64,000 nucleotides of DNA from JASHPR01 sp963844655 (GTDB taxonomy: Bacteria; Actinomycetota; Actinomycetes; Streptosporangiales; Streptosporangiaceae), in the NCBI GenBank assembly GCA_963844655.1, contig CAWJPA010000009.1, positions 558,001-622,000 of the forward strand, in the 5' to 3' direction. Positions 1-6,858 of the stretch are shown here, piece by piece (the stretch's first letter is position 1; each line of letters opens with the position of its first letter). The position numbers and the translations under genes were made by a program. The notes below the pieces were generated by a model that had not been told where the DNA came from, did not search any database, and was given only the letters and a program-made list of their open reading frames with translations.

Positions 1-535
1 CCCGGACCACCTCACGCTGCGAGGTGGGCAGGTTCTTGCCCACGTAGTCGGGGCGGATCGGGAGCTCGCGATGCCCCCGGTCGACGAGCACGGCGAGCTG
101 GACGGCACGCGGGCGGCCGATGTCGCCCAGCGCGTCCAGCGCGGCGCGGACGGTCCGGCCCGAGTACAGGACGTCATCGACCAGGACCACGATCCTGCCG
201 TCGATGCCCGCCGGCGGGACCTCGGTGTGGCCGAGCGCCCGGGCCGGCCGCAGCCTCAGGTCGTCCCGGTACATGGTGATGTCGAGGGATCCGGCCGGCA
301 CCGGCCGGCCCTCGACCTGCTCCAGGCGCTCGGCCAGACGGTGCGCGAGCGGGACTCCCCGGGTCGGGATGCCGAGCAGGATGACGTCGTCGGCGCCGCT
401 GGTCCGCTCGAGGATCTCGTGCGCGATCCTGGACAGCGCCCGCCTGATGTCGGCGGGCTCCAGGACCGTCCTGGCCTCTGCGAGACCGGGACCGCCGGGA
501 CGCCGGTCGCGTCCGGGCTGGTCAGCCGCATGCAT
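1..535 (-). CDS. pyrR: PyrR bifunctional pyrimidine regulator / uracil phosphoribosyltransferase (3' end outside window)
   Basis: PyrR binds pyr mRNA when UMP or UTP is high and also converts uracil plus PRPP to UMP. About 178 codons are visible and the gene runs off the left edge, so only a few C-terminal residues can be missing from a family of about 180-190 residues. The PRPP-binding motif VDDVLYSGRT lies at residues 119-128, and ITMYRDDL precedes it as in other PyrR proteins. The ATG at 535 is chosen because an AAAGGAGGT ribosome site sits just upstream (541-549). The gene is divergent from bldD, the pyrR/bldD arrangement I recall from Streptomyces. pyrB and other pyr genes would be expected beyond the left edge. 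A PyrR-binding loop lies in its own leader. Confidence 0.95.
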   Translation of the reverse strand, partial: MHAADQPGRDRRPGGPGLAEARTVLEPADIRRALSRIAHEILERTSGADDVILLGIPTRGVPLAHRLAERLEQVEGRPVPAGSLDITMYRDDLRLRPARALGHTEVPPAGIDGRIVVLVDDVLYSGRTVRAALDALGDIGRPRAVQLAVLVDRGHRELPIRPDYVGKNLPTSQREVVR

Positions 536-550
536 TTAAGGGACCTCCTT

Positions 551-570
551 TCCCGCCTCACGGGACGGGC
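551..570 (-). promoter_or_regulatory. PyrR-binding loop in pyrR leader
   Basis: Read on the minus strand, 555-566 is GTCCCGTGAGGC, a full match to the published PyrR-binding consensus core (RUCCNGNGAGGY). It is flanked by CCCG and CGGG arms that can form a short hairpin. The AAAGGAGGT ribosome site follows at once (541-549). This suggests translational repression by bound PyrR, as described for mycobacteria, rather than attenuation. No terminator hairpin with a U run is seen in the leader. Confidence 0.7.
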
Positions 571-644
571 CTTAAAGGACGTCGGTCCGCATCACCGTAC
601 CAGTCCGGCACCGGGCCGCCCGGCCGACACGTCTGTACACCGCG

Positions 645-657
645 TGACCGTGCGTCA
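645..657. promoter_or_regulatory. BldD box, distal
   Basis: TGAC-CGTGC-GTCA is a perfect match to the BldD operator core TNAC-N5-GTNA and is symmetric. It lies 110 bases upstream of the pyrR start and about 262 bases upstream of bldD, so it could affect either gene. BldD binding is inferred from the consensus only. Confidence 0.55.
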
Positions 658-864
658 CCTTTATCGGCTATGTCCGCATCTGAGACATATATCCCGTGCC
701 GAAACCGGTATCCTGTGCCATCGCGGCCGCCAAAACCCCAACGTCGCAGGGCTTCCCGCGACTTCGCTGGGACGCGTGATAGCCGCCGCGCGGATGCGCC
801 GCCCCGCGTAAGTTCATCCGCTTTTTGCCATTCGGCTTGACCTTGTCGGCCTCGCGGCCTACCG

Positions 865-877
865 TCACTGTGCGTAA
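865..877. promoter_or_regulatory. BldD box, proximal (autoregulation)
   Basis: TCAC-TGTGC-GTAA matches the BldD operator core TNAC-N5-GTNA. It ends 41 bases before the bldD start, where an autorepressing BldD-c-di-GMP complex would block the promoter. Negative autoregulation of bldD is established in Streptomyces; binding here is inferred. Confidence 0.6.
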
Positions 878-918
878 CCACCACTATCACCTACGACAAG
901 GCCAGGGGGCCGAGGATC

Positions 919-1413
919 ATGCCATCTGATTACGCGAAGACCCTTGGAGCGCGATTGCGCGCGATCCGGACCCAGCAGGGGCTGTCGCTGCACGGTGTTG
1001 AGGAGAAGTCTCGCGGCCGCTGGAAGGCCGTGGTCGTGGGGTCTTATGAGCGTGGCGATCGGTCGGTCACCGTGCAGAAGCTTGCCGAGCTGGCCGAGTT
1101 CTACGGTGTCCCCGTATCCGAGCTGCTGCCCGGGGATGTCCTGCCGACGCTGCTGGCGCCATCCCCCAAGCTGGTGATCGACCTCGAGCGCATGGCCCAG
1201 CTGCCCAAGGACAAGGCGGGACCGCTGGCCAGGTACGTTGCGACCATCCAGAGCCAGCGCGGCGACTACAACGGCCGGGTGCTGTCGATCCGCCAGGAAG
1301 ACCTGCGCTCCCTGGCCGTCATCTACGACAAGACGCCTACCGACCTCACCGAGGAATTGATCAGCTGGGGCATCCTGGACGCTGACGCCAGGGGAGCCAT
1401 CGGAACGTTCTGA
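919..1413 (+). CDS. bldD: BldD developmental master regulator (c-di-GMP effector)
   Basis: In sporulating actinobacteria BldD, dimerised by cyclic di-GMP, represses sporulation genes during vegetative growth. The 164 residues comprise an N-terminal XRE-type helix-turn-helix (about 9-67) and a C-terminal c-di-GMP domain. The ligand signature RGD-X8-RQ(D/E)D is present: RGD at 114-116 and RQED at 125-128. R114, D116, R125 and D128 all match the residue numbers known from Streptomyces BldD; only the third residue of the second half is E rather than D. The gene is divergent from pyrR, with BldD boxes in the shared upstream region. It ends convergently with the HEPN gene. Length and conservation make the call firm. 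Confidence 0.96.
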   Translation: MPSDYAKTLGARLRAIRTQQGLSLHGVEEKSRGRWKAVVVGSYERGDRSVTVQKLAELAEFYGVPVSELLPGDVLPTLLAPSPKLVIDLERMAQLPKDKAGPLARYVATIQSQRGDYNGRVLSIRQEDLRSLAVIYDKTPTDLTEELISWGILDADARGAIGTF

Positions 1414-1426
1414 GCCGGCCGTCACG

Positions 1427-1454
1427 CCGCGCCCGGCGCTGGCCCTGGGCGCGG
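1427..1454. terminator. Hairpin between bldD and HEPN gene
   Basis: CCGCGCCC (1427-1434) and GGGCGCGG (1447-1454) can form an 8-bp GC stem with a 12-base loop between two convergent genes. There is no U run, which is usual for actinobacterial terminator-like stems. It could serve both directions. Confidence 0.45.
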
Positions 1455-1459
1455 TGCCG

Positions 1460-1933
1460 CTATCCGGCCGTCAGCAGCGGCAGCAGCGGCTGAGCGGGCA
1501 CCCCCAGCGCGCTCTCGGCCAGCGACAGGAACGTCTCCGCATCGCGGAGCAGCTCGTCGGCCTCCGGCCAGGACACGGCGCGGGGCAGGCCGGCTTCGGC
1601 AGCCGCGCGCTTGGCCGCGCCGGCGGCGAAGAACGCGGCCCACTCGGACAGCGTCGGCTCAACCTTCGGGAGCAGCTCCCACACGCTCAGCGGCTTCCTG
1701 CGCCGCGCCGAGGCACCCGGTTCTGACCTGACCGTCACGACCGCCGCCGCGGCCCGGAGCGCCGCCAGGTGAGCCGATACGTACCTGGCCCCGGGCGAAG
1801 GCTCGCTCTCTGCGGCGGCCAGCCCGTACCTGGCCGACTCCAGGAGGGCCAGCGCCGACGGCGCGATCCGGCACCGCGGCCGGGCGCTGCTCCGGTCACC
1901 GCCCTCGTGCTCGCTCATCGCAGGTGTGCTCAC
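1460..1933 (-). CDS. SAV_6107-type HEPN domain protein
   Basis: This 157-residue, mostly alpha-helical, Ala/Leu-rich protein matches the actinobacterial family called SAV_6107 HEPN, of unknown role. HEPN folds are often RNases or nucleotide-binding partners, but I see no clear R-X4-6-H catalytic motif, so enzymatic activity should not be assumed. Helices run through the segment ALLESARYGLAAAE and the conserved C-terminal part SWPEADELLRDAE. The GTG at 1933 is preferred over the ATG at 1918 because AGGAGG (1941-1946) stands seven bases before it. The gene is convergent with bldD. The call rests on remembered family features, not a search. Confidence 0.7.
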   Translation of the reverse strand: MSTPAMSEHEGGDRSSARPRCRIAPSALALLESARYGLAAAESEPSPGARYVSAHLAALRAAAAVVTVRSEPGASARRRKPLSVWELLPKVEPTLSEWAAFFAAGAAKRAAAEAGLPRAVSWPEADELLRDAETFLSLAESALGVPAQPLLPLLTAG

Positions 1934-2195
1934 TCCAGCTCCTCCTATCCGCAACGCCCGGCCGCCAGGCCCGGCGTCTCGCCGTGACCGGGCGGGGCGC
2001 TTCCCCACGCTCCACCCGGCCCGGCGGCCCGGCGCCGAGGCGGTCGTCGCCGGACGATTTCGTCCCGGTGTCAGTCGAACATAGATTCGGTTAGCTGTCC
2101 AGCCAATTCCTACCTGCGTTCGAAGTTACAAGAGGGGTCCGACAAAACGGGGAGCTCAGCCCAGGGGCGCGGGAATCGTGATGCCCGGGCTGGCA

Positions 2196-2201
2196 TACGC
2201 T
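2196..2201 (+). promoter_or_regulatory. -10 box, leaderless GNAT transcript
   Basis: TACGCT fits the actinobacterial TAnnnT -10 element and lies seven bases before the GTG at 2209, with no ribosome site between. Transcription would start at or next to the start codon. Confidence 0.45.
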
Positions 2202-2208
2202 AGCCGCC

Positions 2209-2829
2209 GTGCGACCTACGAGCCCGCCGCAGGAACTCAGCCAGGCCGCCTTCGTGGCCCACCTCGACGCACTGATCGCGGTGTACCTGGCGGCCATGCG
2301 GCCCGACGTGGACCAGCTGCCCGGCAGGCGGTCGATCATGGAACGGCACGCCACCTACCGCGACTTCCGCGCGCTCGCCGTGACCGTGGACGCCGGCGGG
2401 CCCGGGCGGACCGGGTACACGCGGGAGATCGTCGGGTTCAGCTACGCGTTCCGGGGCGCGGGCGGCCAGTGGTGGCACGACGTGGTCGCGGCCGCGATCA
2501 CCGCCAGGTCCGGGGCGGCGGTCGCCTCCGCCTGGCTGGCGGACTCGCTCGAGATCGCCGAGGTGCACGTCCACCCGGACTATCACCGCCGCGGCATCGG
2601 CCGGAGCCTGGTGCTCGGGCTGGCCGAGGGCCGCCTGGAGCGCACGGCCGTGCTCTCGACGCAGGACGCGGACTCGCCGGCCAGGCGGCTCTACCGCAGC
2701 CTCGGCTTCACCGACCTGCTGACTGGCTATGCCTTTCCCGGCGCCCCGGTGCCCTACGCGGTCATGGGGGCCGAGCTCCCGCTGCGGCCCGCCCGGGCCG
2801 CCGGGGCCGCGCCCTCCCGGCGGGCCTGA
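2209..2829 (+). CDS. GNAT family N-acetyltransferase
   Basis: The 206-residue protein carries a GNAT fold that would move an acetyl group from acetyl-CoA to an unknown amine. The acetyl-CoA motif is at about 118-132 (VHVHPDYHRRGIGRS, with the R-x-x-G-x-G core). The later element SPARRLYRSLGFTD is the usual end of the fold. The first 60 residues are not assigned. The GTG start is supported by a -10 box seven bases upstream. The last 76 bases overlap the 3' end of metF on the other strand. Substrate is unknown. Confidence 0.85.
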   Translation: MRPTSPPQELSQAAFVAHLDALIAVYLAAMRPDVDQLPGRRSIMERHATYRDFRALAVTVDAGGPGRTGYTREIVGFSYAFRGAGGQWWHDVVAAAITARSGAAVASAWLADSLEIAEVHVHPDYHRRGIGRSLVLGLAEGRLERTAVLSTQDADSPARRLYRSLGFTDLLTGYAFPGAPVPYAVMGAELPLRPARAAGAAPSRRA

Positions 2830-3731
2830 GCCCCGGCCCGCTCCCCCAGGCCCAGGAGCTGGTAGATCTCCTGCGTCGCCCGCGACCCGTTGAGCGTGTA
2901 GAAGTGCAGGCCGGGCACGCCCTCGGCGAGCAGCCGGTCGCACATCCCGGCGGCGTACTCCACGCCGACCTTGCGCACCGCGGCGCGGTCCCCGGCTTCG
3001 GCGTGCAGCCGCTCGGTCAGCGACCCGGGGAACCTGGCCCCCACCAGCGCCACCATGCGCTCGATCATCGCCACGCTGGTGATGGGCATGATGCCCGCGA
3101 TGATCGGCACGTCACAGCCGCGCGCCGCGACCCGGTCCCGCAGCCGCAGGTAGTCCTCTACGTAGAAGAACATCTGGGTGATGGCGAAGTCCGCGCCCGC
3201 CCGGCACTTCTCGACAAAGTAAGAGATATCCGACTCCGCGTCCGGCGACCGGGGATGCCCCTCGGGGAACGCGGCCACACCGACGCAGAAGTCACCGGAC
3301 GCCCGGATCAGGCGGACCAGGTCGGCCGCGTAGCTCAGGCCCTCCGGATGCGGCACCCACTCATCGCCGGGCGCCCCCGGCGGGTCACCGCGGAGCGCGA
3401 GCACGTTGCGCACGCCGACCGCCGCGTACGAGCCGATCACGTGGCGCAGCTCGGCCACGGAGTGATTCACGGCGGTGAAGTGCCCGACCGGGGTGAGCGT
3501 CGTCTCCTCGGCGATCCGGCCGGTGACCCGGACCGTGCGGTCCCTGGTCGAGCCGCCCGCCCCGTAGGTCACCGACACGAACGTGGGCCGGAGCGGCTCC
3601 AGCTGCCGGATCGCCCGCCACAGCTTCCGTTCGTCATCCTCGGTCTTGGGCGGCATGAACTCGAACGAGAAGGACTGGGCGCCGGAGGACAGCAGGTCCC
3701 TGATCGCTGGTGCGGCTGTGCGCTGCGGCAT
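2754..3731 (-). CDS. metF: Methylenetetrahydrofolate reductase
   Basis: MetF reduces 5,10-methylene-THF to 5-methyl-THF, the methyl donor for methionine synthase; metH is about 34 kb away in this window. The 325-residue TIM-barrel protein shows FEFMPPKTEDDE near the N-terminus, the FAD-site segment NVLALRGDPP, and FAITQMFFYVEDY. The ATG at 3731 is chosen because a TAGCCT -10 box stands exactly seven bases upstream and no ribosome site is seen, so a leaderless mRNA is likely. It is divergent from the polyprenyl synthetase gene, as in the metF-like/idsA2 pair I recall from M. tuberculosis. The reading frame continues about 30 residues past the usual end and overlaps the GNAT gene by 76 bases. 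Confidence 0.95.
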   Translation of the reverse strand: MPQRTAAPAIRDLLSSGAQSFSFEFMPPKTEDDERKLWRAIRQLEPLRPTFVSVTYGAGGSTRDRTVRVTGRIAEETTLTPVGHFTAVNHSVAELRHVIGSYAAVGVRNVLALRGDPPGAPGDEWVPHPEGLSYAADLVRLIRASGDFCVGVAAFPEGHPRSPDAESDISYFVEKCRAGADFAITQMFFYVEDYLRLRDRVAARGCDVPIIAGIMPITSVAMIERMVALVGARFPGSLTERLHAEAGDRAAVRKVGVEYAAGMCDRLLAEGVPGLHFYTLNGSRATQEIYQLLGLGERAGAQARREGAAPAARAGRSGSSAPMTA

Positions 3732-3738
3732 ACAGACC

Positions 3739-3744
3739 AGGCTA
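3739..3744 (-). promoter_or_regulatory. -10 box of metF (leaderless)
   Basis: On the minus strand TAGCCT lies seven bases before the metF ATG. With the opposing -10 at 3783-3788 it makes a very compact divergent promoter of 64 bases. Confidence 0.5.
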
Positions 3745-3782
3745 GCGGCGATCGGCCGGCCCGCGCGGGAGCGCAGCCGGGC

Positions 3783-3788
3783 TAGTCT
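3783..3788 (+). promoter_or_regulatory. -10 box of polyprenyl synthetase gene (leaderless)
   Basis: TAGTCT lies seven bases before the ATG at 3796 and no ribosome site intervenes. It mirrors the metF -10 on the other strand. Confidence 0.5.
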
Positions 3789-3795
3789 CGCCACC

Positions 3796-5319
3796 ATGGC
3801 GACAGGCCAGGCTGATCTACCGCGGATCCGCGACCGGGTCGGCCGCGTCCTGGACGGCTTCCTCGGCGGGCAGCGCGCGGTGCTCGCCGAGATCAGCCCG
3901 GACATGCTGCCATGGCTGGACGCGACGACCGGGCTGCTGGCCGGCGGGAAGCGGCTGCGCCCGGCGTTCTGCTACTGGGGCTGGCGCGGTGCGGGCGGCG
4001 AGGACGGCCCGGAGATTCACGCGGCCGCCGCCGCGCTCGAGCTGCTGCACGCGAGCGCGCTCGTGCACGACGACGTCATGGACGCCAGCGACACCCGCCG
4101 CGGCCAGCCGTCGGTGCACCGCCGGTTCGCGGCCAGACATGCGTCGGGCGGCTGGCGCGGGTCGGCCGAGTCGTTCGGCACCGGGACCGCCATCCTGGTC
4201 GGCGATCTGCTGCTGACCTGGACCGACCAGCTGTTCCACGCCAGCGGCCTGCCGCCCGCCGCTCTGGCCCGCGGGCAGCAGGTGCTCGACGCCATGCGCG
4301 TGGAGGTCATCTCCGGCCAATACCTGGACCTGCTCGGCCAGGCGGCGGGGGACGGCACCGTGGCCAGCGCACTGCGGGTGGTCAGGTTCAAGTCGGCCAA
4401 GTACACGATCGAGCGCCCGCTGCACCTGGGCGCGGCCCTGGCCGGCCCGCATGGGTGCGGCGACCAGCCGGTGACCGCCGCCTTCACCCGCTACGGGATC
4501 CCGCTGGGCGTCGCGTTCCAGCTGCGGGACGACATTCTGGGCGTGTTCGGGAATCCGGCGCAGACCGGGAAGCCGGCCAGCGATGACCTGCGCGAGGGCA
4601 AGCGCACGGTCCTGGTGGCGATCGCCAGGGACCGGGCCAGCCGGGCCCAGCGCGAGGTGCTCGACCGGCGGCTCGGGGACCCGCTGCTCACCGAGGACGG
4701 CGCCGGCCAGATCCGCGCGATCCTCACCGGCACGGGGGCGGTGAGCGAGTGCGAGCGGATGATCGACGCCAGCGTGGCGGAGGCGCTGTCCGCCCTCGGG
4801 GACGCGCCCATCACCAGCCGGGCCAAGGGCGCGCTGGCCGAGCTGGCCGTCACCGCGACGGCCCGCAACGGCTTACCGGGTCAGAAGGCGAGCGCCTGGG
4901 CCCGCCGGTTCACCTCGGTGCCGCGGTGCTCCGTGATCGCCTGGATGGGCGTGCCGGGCAGCGTGTCGTCGGCCGTGAACAGCCAGCGGAGCGCCTCCGG
5001 CTCGCCGAATCCGCAGTCGAACAGGACGGTGAGCGTGCCGTGCAGCCCCCGGACGACCTGGTCGCCGTCGAGGAAGGCCGCGGGCACGCAGAACGCGCCG
5101 CTCGGGCGCTGCACCGCCAGCAGCTTGCGGTCACGAAGCAGTTGCTTGACCCTGCTCACAGGGATCCCGAGTCGCTCGGCGCATTCGGGAACGGTCAGCC
5201 AGTCGCCAACGATGGCGTCGGCCGGGGGGTCGATCTGTGCCACGTCTGGAGAGTTTCCCACATTGGGCCGCCTGGCCAAACACGCGGTAACGGCCGCCTG
5301 CCCGGCGGCGGGCGGATAA
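3796..5319 (+). CDS. Polyprenyl (geranylgeranyl-type) diphosphate synthase with run-on C-terminus
   Basis: This trans-isoprenyl diphosphate synthase condenses IPP with allylic diphosphates, probably for carotenoid, quinone or cell-envelope lipid precursors. Both aspartate-rich motifs are present: DDVMD in LVHDDVMDASDTRRGQ, and DDILG in FQLRDDILGVFG. GGKRLRPA near the N-terminus binds IPP. Homologous sequence ends near 4870 (about 360 residues, the normal family length), but no stop follows until 5319. The predicted 507-residue product therefore has about 147 extra Ser/Pro-rich residues that are simply the antisense of the next gene. Either the stop codon was lost or the sequence has an error near 4870. 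It is an idsA2 counterpart by gene order. Confidence 0.85.
   Translation: MATGQADLPRIRDRVGRVLDGFLGGQRAVLAEISPDMLPWLDATTGLLAGGKRLRPAFCYWGWRGAGGEDGPEIHAAAAALELLHASALVHDDVMDASDTRRGQPSVHRRFAARHASGGWRGSAESFGTGTAILVGDLLLTWTDQLFHASGLPPAALARGQQVLDAMRVEVISGQYLDLLGQAAGDGTVASALRVVRFKSAKYTIERPLHLGAALAGPHGCGDQPVTAAFTRYGIPLGVAFQLRDDILGVFGNPAQTGKPASDDLREGKRTVLVAIARDRASRAQREVLDRRLGDPLLTEDGAGQIRAILTGTGAVSECERMIDASVAEALSALGDAPITSRAKGALAELAVTATARNGLPGQKASAWARRFTSVPRCSVIAWMGVPGSVSSAVNSQRSASGSPNPQSNRTVSVPCSPRTTWSPSRKAAGTQNAPLGRCTASSLRSRSSCLTLLTGIPSRSAHSGTVSQSPTMASAGGSICATSGEFPTLGRLAKHAVTAACPAAGG
4881..5279 (-). CDS. Rv2175c-like winged-helix DNA-binding protein
   Basis: The 132-residue protein resembles M. tuberculosis Rv2175c, a DNA-binding protein phosphorylated by the kinase PknL. 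A helix-turn-helix begins at about residue 27 (DWLTVPECAERLGIPVSRVK) and is followed by a small C-terminal domain with GTLTVLFDCGF and EPEALRWLFTADDTLPGTP, both typical of this family. PknL is encoded about 4 kb downstream here, separated by three genes. The whole gene is covered on the other strand by the run-on of the polyprenyl synthase frame. The start is uncertain: TTG at 5279, or GTG codons at 5261 or 5243. Confidence 0.85.
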   Translation of the reverse strand: MARRPNVGNSPDVAQIDPPADAIVGDWLTVPECAERLGIPVSRVKQLLRDRKLLAVQRPSGAFCVPAAFLDGDQVVRGLHGTLTVLFDCGFGEPEALRWLFTADDTLPGTPIQAITEHRGTEVNRRAQALAF

Positions 5320-5462
5320 CCGTGAGATATGGCACGAAACTGGCCAAGCCGTCACCTGCGCGGCACGCGGGACAGGCGTGGCAGATGATAGATCTTGATG
5401 CGGCGCGGGAGACTAGACGCGGGGACGGGCATGAGCACGAGCGATGATCATGGACGGCGAGC

Positions 5463-6809
5463 ATGACTGACCAGCCGGCCGGCCAGGCCAGCCTGGATGA
5501 GACCGCGGACGCCGAGGTGGTCACGCTGACCTCGGACCTGATCAGGATCGACACCACCAACCGCGGCGGCGGGGACGGCAACGAGCGGCCGGCGGCCGAG
5601 TATGTGGCCGCGCGGCTCAGTGAGGCCGGCCTGGATCCTGTGCTGCTCGAGTCGGCGCCGGGCCGCGCGAACGTGGTGGCCAGGATCGCCGGGACCGACC
5701 CGGGCGCGGCCGCGCTGCTCGTCCACGGCCATCTCGACGTGGTCCCGGCCGACCCGGCCGACTGGCAGGTCCACCCGTTCTCCGGCGAGGTGCGCGACAG
5801 CGTGGTGTGGGGGCGCGGCGCCGTCGACATGAAGAACTCCGACGCGATGATCCTCGCCGTGGTCAGGTCGTGGCGGCGGGCCTGCTGCTGGCCGCCGCGT
5901 GACATCGTGCTGGCGTTCACCGCGGACGAGGAGGACACGACCGAGTACGGGTCGTCCTGGCTGGCCGACAACCAGGCTGGGCTGTTCGAAGGCTGCACCG
6001 TGGGCATTGGCGAATCAGGTGCCTTTACGTTTCACGCCGGGGCTGGTCTGCGCCTGTATCCGGTGGCCTCGGCCGAGCGCGGCACCGCCTGGCTCAAGCT
6101 CACCGCGCACGGGCGCGCGGGCCACGGCTCCAAGCCCAACCCGGCCAACGCCGTGGTCCGCCTGGGCGAGGCCGTGGCCAGGCTCGGGGCCTACCGGTGG
6201 CCGGTGCGGCTCATCCCGACGGTGCGCGCCGCGATCGCCGCGATCGCGGATGCGGTCGGGGCCGAGGTCGACCTCGACGCCGAGCACGCCGACGCCGATG
6301 AGCTGCTGGCTCAGCTCGGGCCCGCGGCCCACCTGGTCGAGGCCACCGTGCGCAATAGCGCGAACCCGACCATGCTCGAGGCCGGCTACAAGATCAACGT
6401 GATCCCGGCCGACGCCGTGGCCTACGTGGACGGGCGCATGCTGCCCGGCTATGAGGACGAGTTCCGCGGCACCCTGGACGAGCTGACCGGGCCGGACGTG
6501 AGCTGGGAGTACTACCACCTGGAGGCCCCGCTCGAGGCGGCGCTTGACGGCCCGGAGGTGGCGGCGATGACCGCGGCCCTGCTGGCCGAGGACCCCGGGT
6601 CTCACGTGGTCCCGTACTGCATGGGCGGAGGCACCGACGCCAAGGCGTTCTCCCGGCTCGGCATCAGCGGCTACGGGTTCATGCCGCTCGCGCTGCCGCC
6701 CGGGTACGACTACTACGCGATGTTCCACGGTGTCGACGAGCGGGTGCCCGTGTCCGCGCTGCACTTCGGCATACGGGTGCTGGACCGGTTCCTGATGAGC
6801 GCGGCCTGA
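5463..6809 (+). CDS. M20 family metallopeptidase (Rv2141c/DapE2-like)
   Basis: This is a 448-residue, di-zinc amidohydrolase of the M20/M25/M40 family; substrates in the family are N-acyl amino acids, dipeptides or succinyl-diaminopimelate, and this one is not known. Zinc and catalytic residues are visible: HGHLDVVP (about 88-95), GRGAVDMKN (about 118-126), the glutamate pair in FTADEED, and the C-terminal histidine in MFHGVDERV. The dimerisation domain includes HGRAGHGSKPN. The ATG at 5463 follows a GGCGAGC sequence that could serve as a weak ribosome site. The next gene starts 38 bases downstream on the same strand, so they may share a transcript. Confidence 0.88.
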   Translation: MTDQPAGQASLDETADAEVVTLTSDLIRIDTTNRGGGDGNERPAAEYVAARLSEAGLDPVLLESAPGRANVVARIAGTDPGAAALLVHGHLDVVPADPADWQVHPFSGEVRDSVVWGRGAVDMKNSDAMILAVVRSWRRACCWPPRDIVLAFTADEEDTTEYGSSWLADNQAGLFEGCTVGIGESGAFTFHAGAGLRLYPVASAERGTAWLKLTAHGRAGHGSKPNPANAVVRLGEAVARLGAYRWPVRLIPTVRAAIAAIADAVGAEVDLDAEHADADELLAQLGPAAHLVEATVRNSANPTMLEAGYKINVIPADAVAYVDGRMLPGYEDEFRGTLDELTGPDVSWEYYHLEAPLEAALDGPEVAAMTAALLAEDPGSHVVPYCMGGGTDAKAFSRLGISGYGFMPLALPPGYDYYAMFHGVDERVPVSALHFGIRVLDRFLMSAA

Positions 6810-6814
6810 CCGCC

Positions 6815-6858
6815 GGCATGACTGAGCAGGCATGACACTGAGCAGGCATGACTGAGCA
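6815..6858 (+). repeat. Triple tandem repeat containing the start codon of the LD-carboxypeptidase gene
   Basis: GGCATGACTGAGCA occurs at 6815-6828 and 6845-6858, with a 16-base variant (two bases inserted) at 6829-6844. Every unit contains an ATG. Only the third opens the long frame; the first two give 5- and 7-codon mini frames ending within the array. This looks like slippage around a start codon and could tune translation. Confidence 0.7.

Noticed and set aside
2178..3785. A 535-codon plus-strand frame through GNAT and metF
   Set aside because: It is Arg/Pro/Gly-rich and antisense to metF; no conserved motif is seen.
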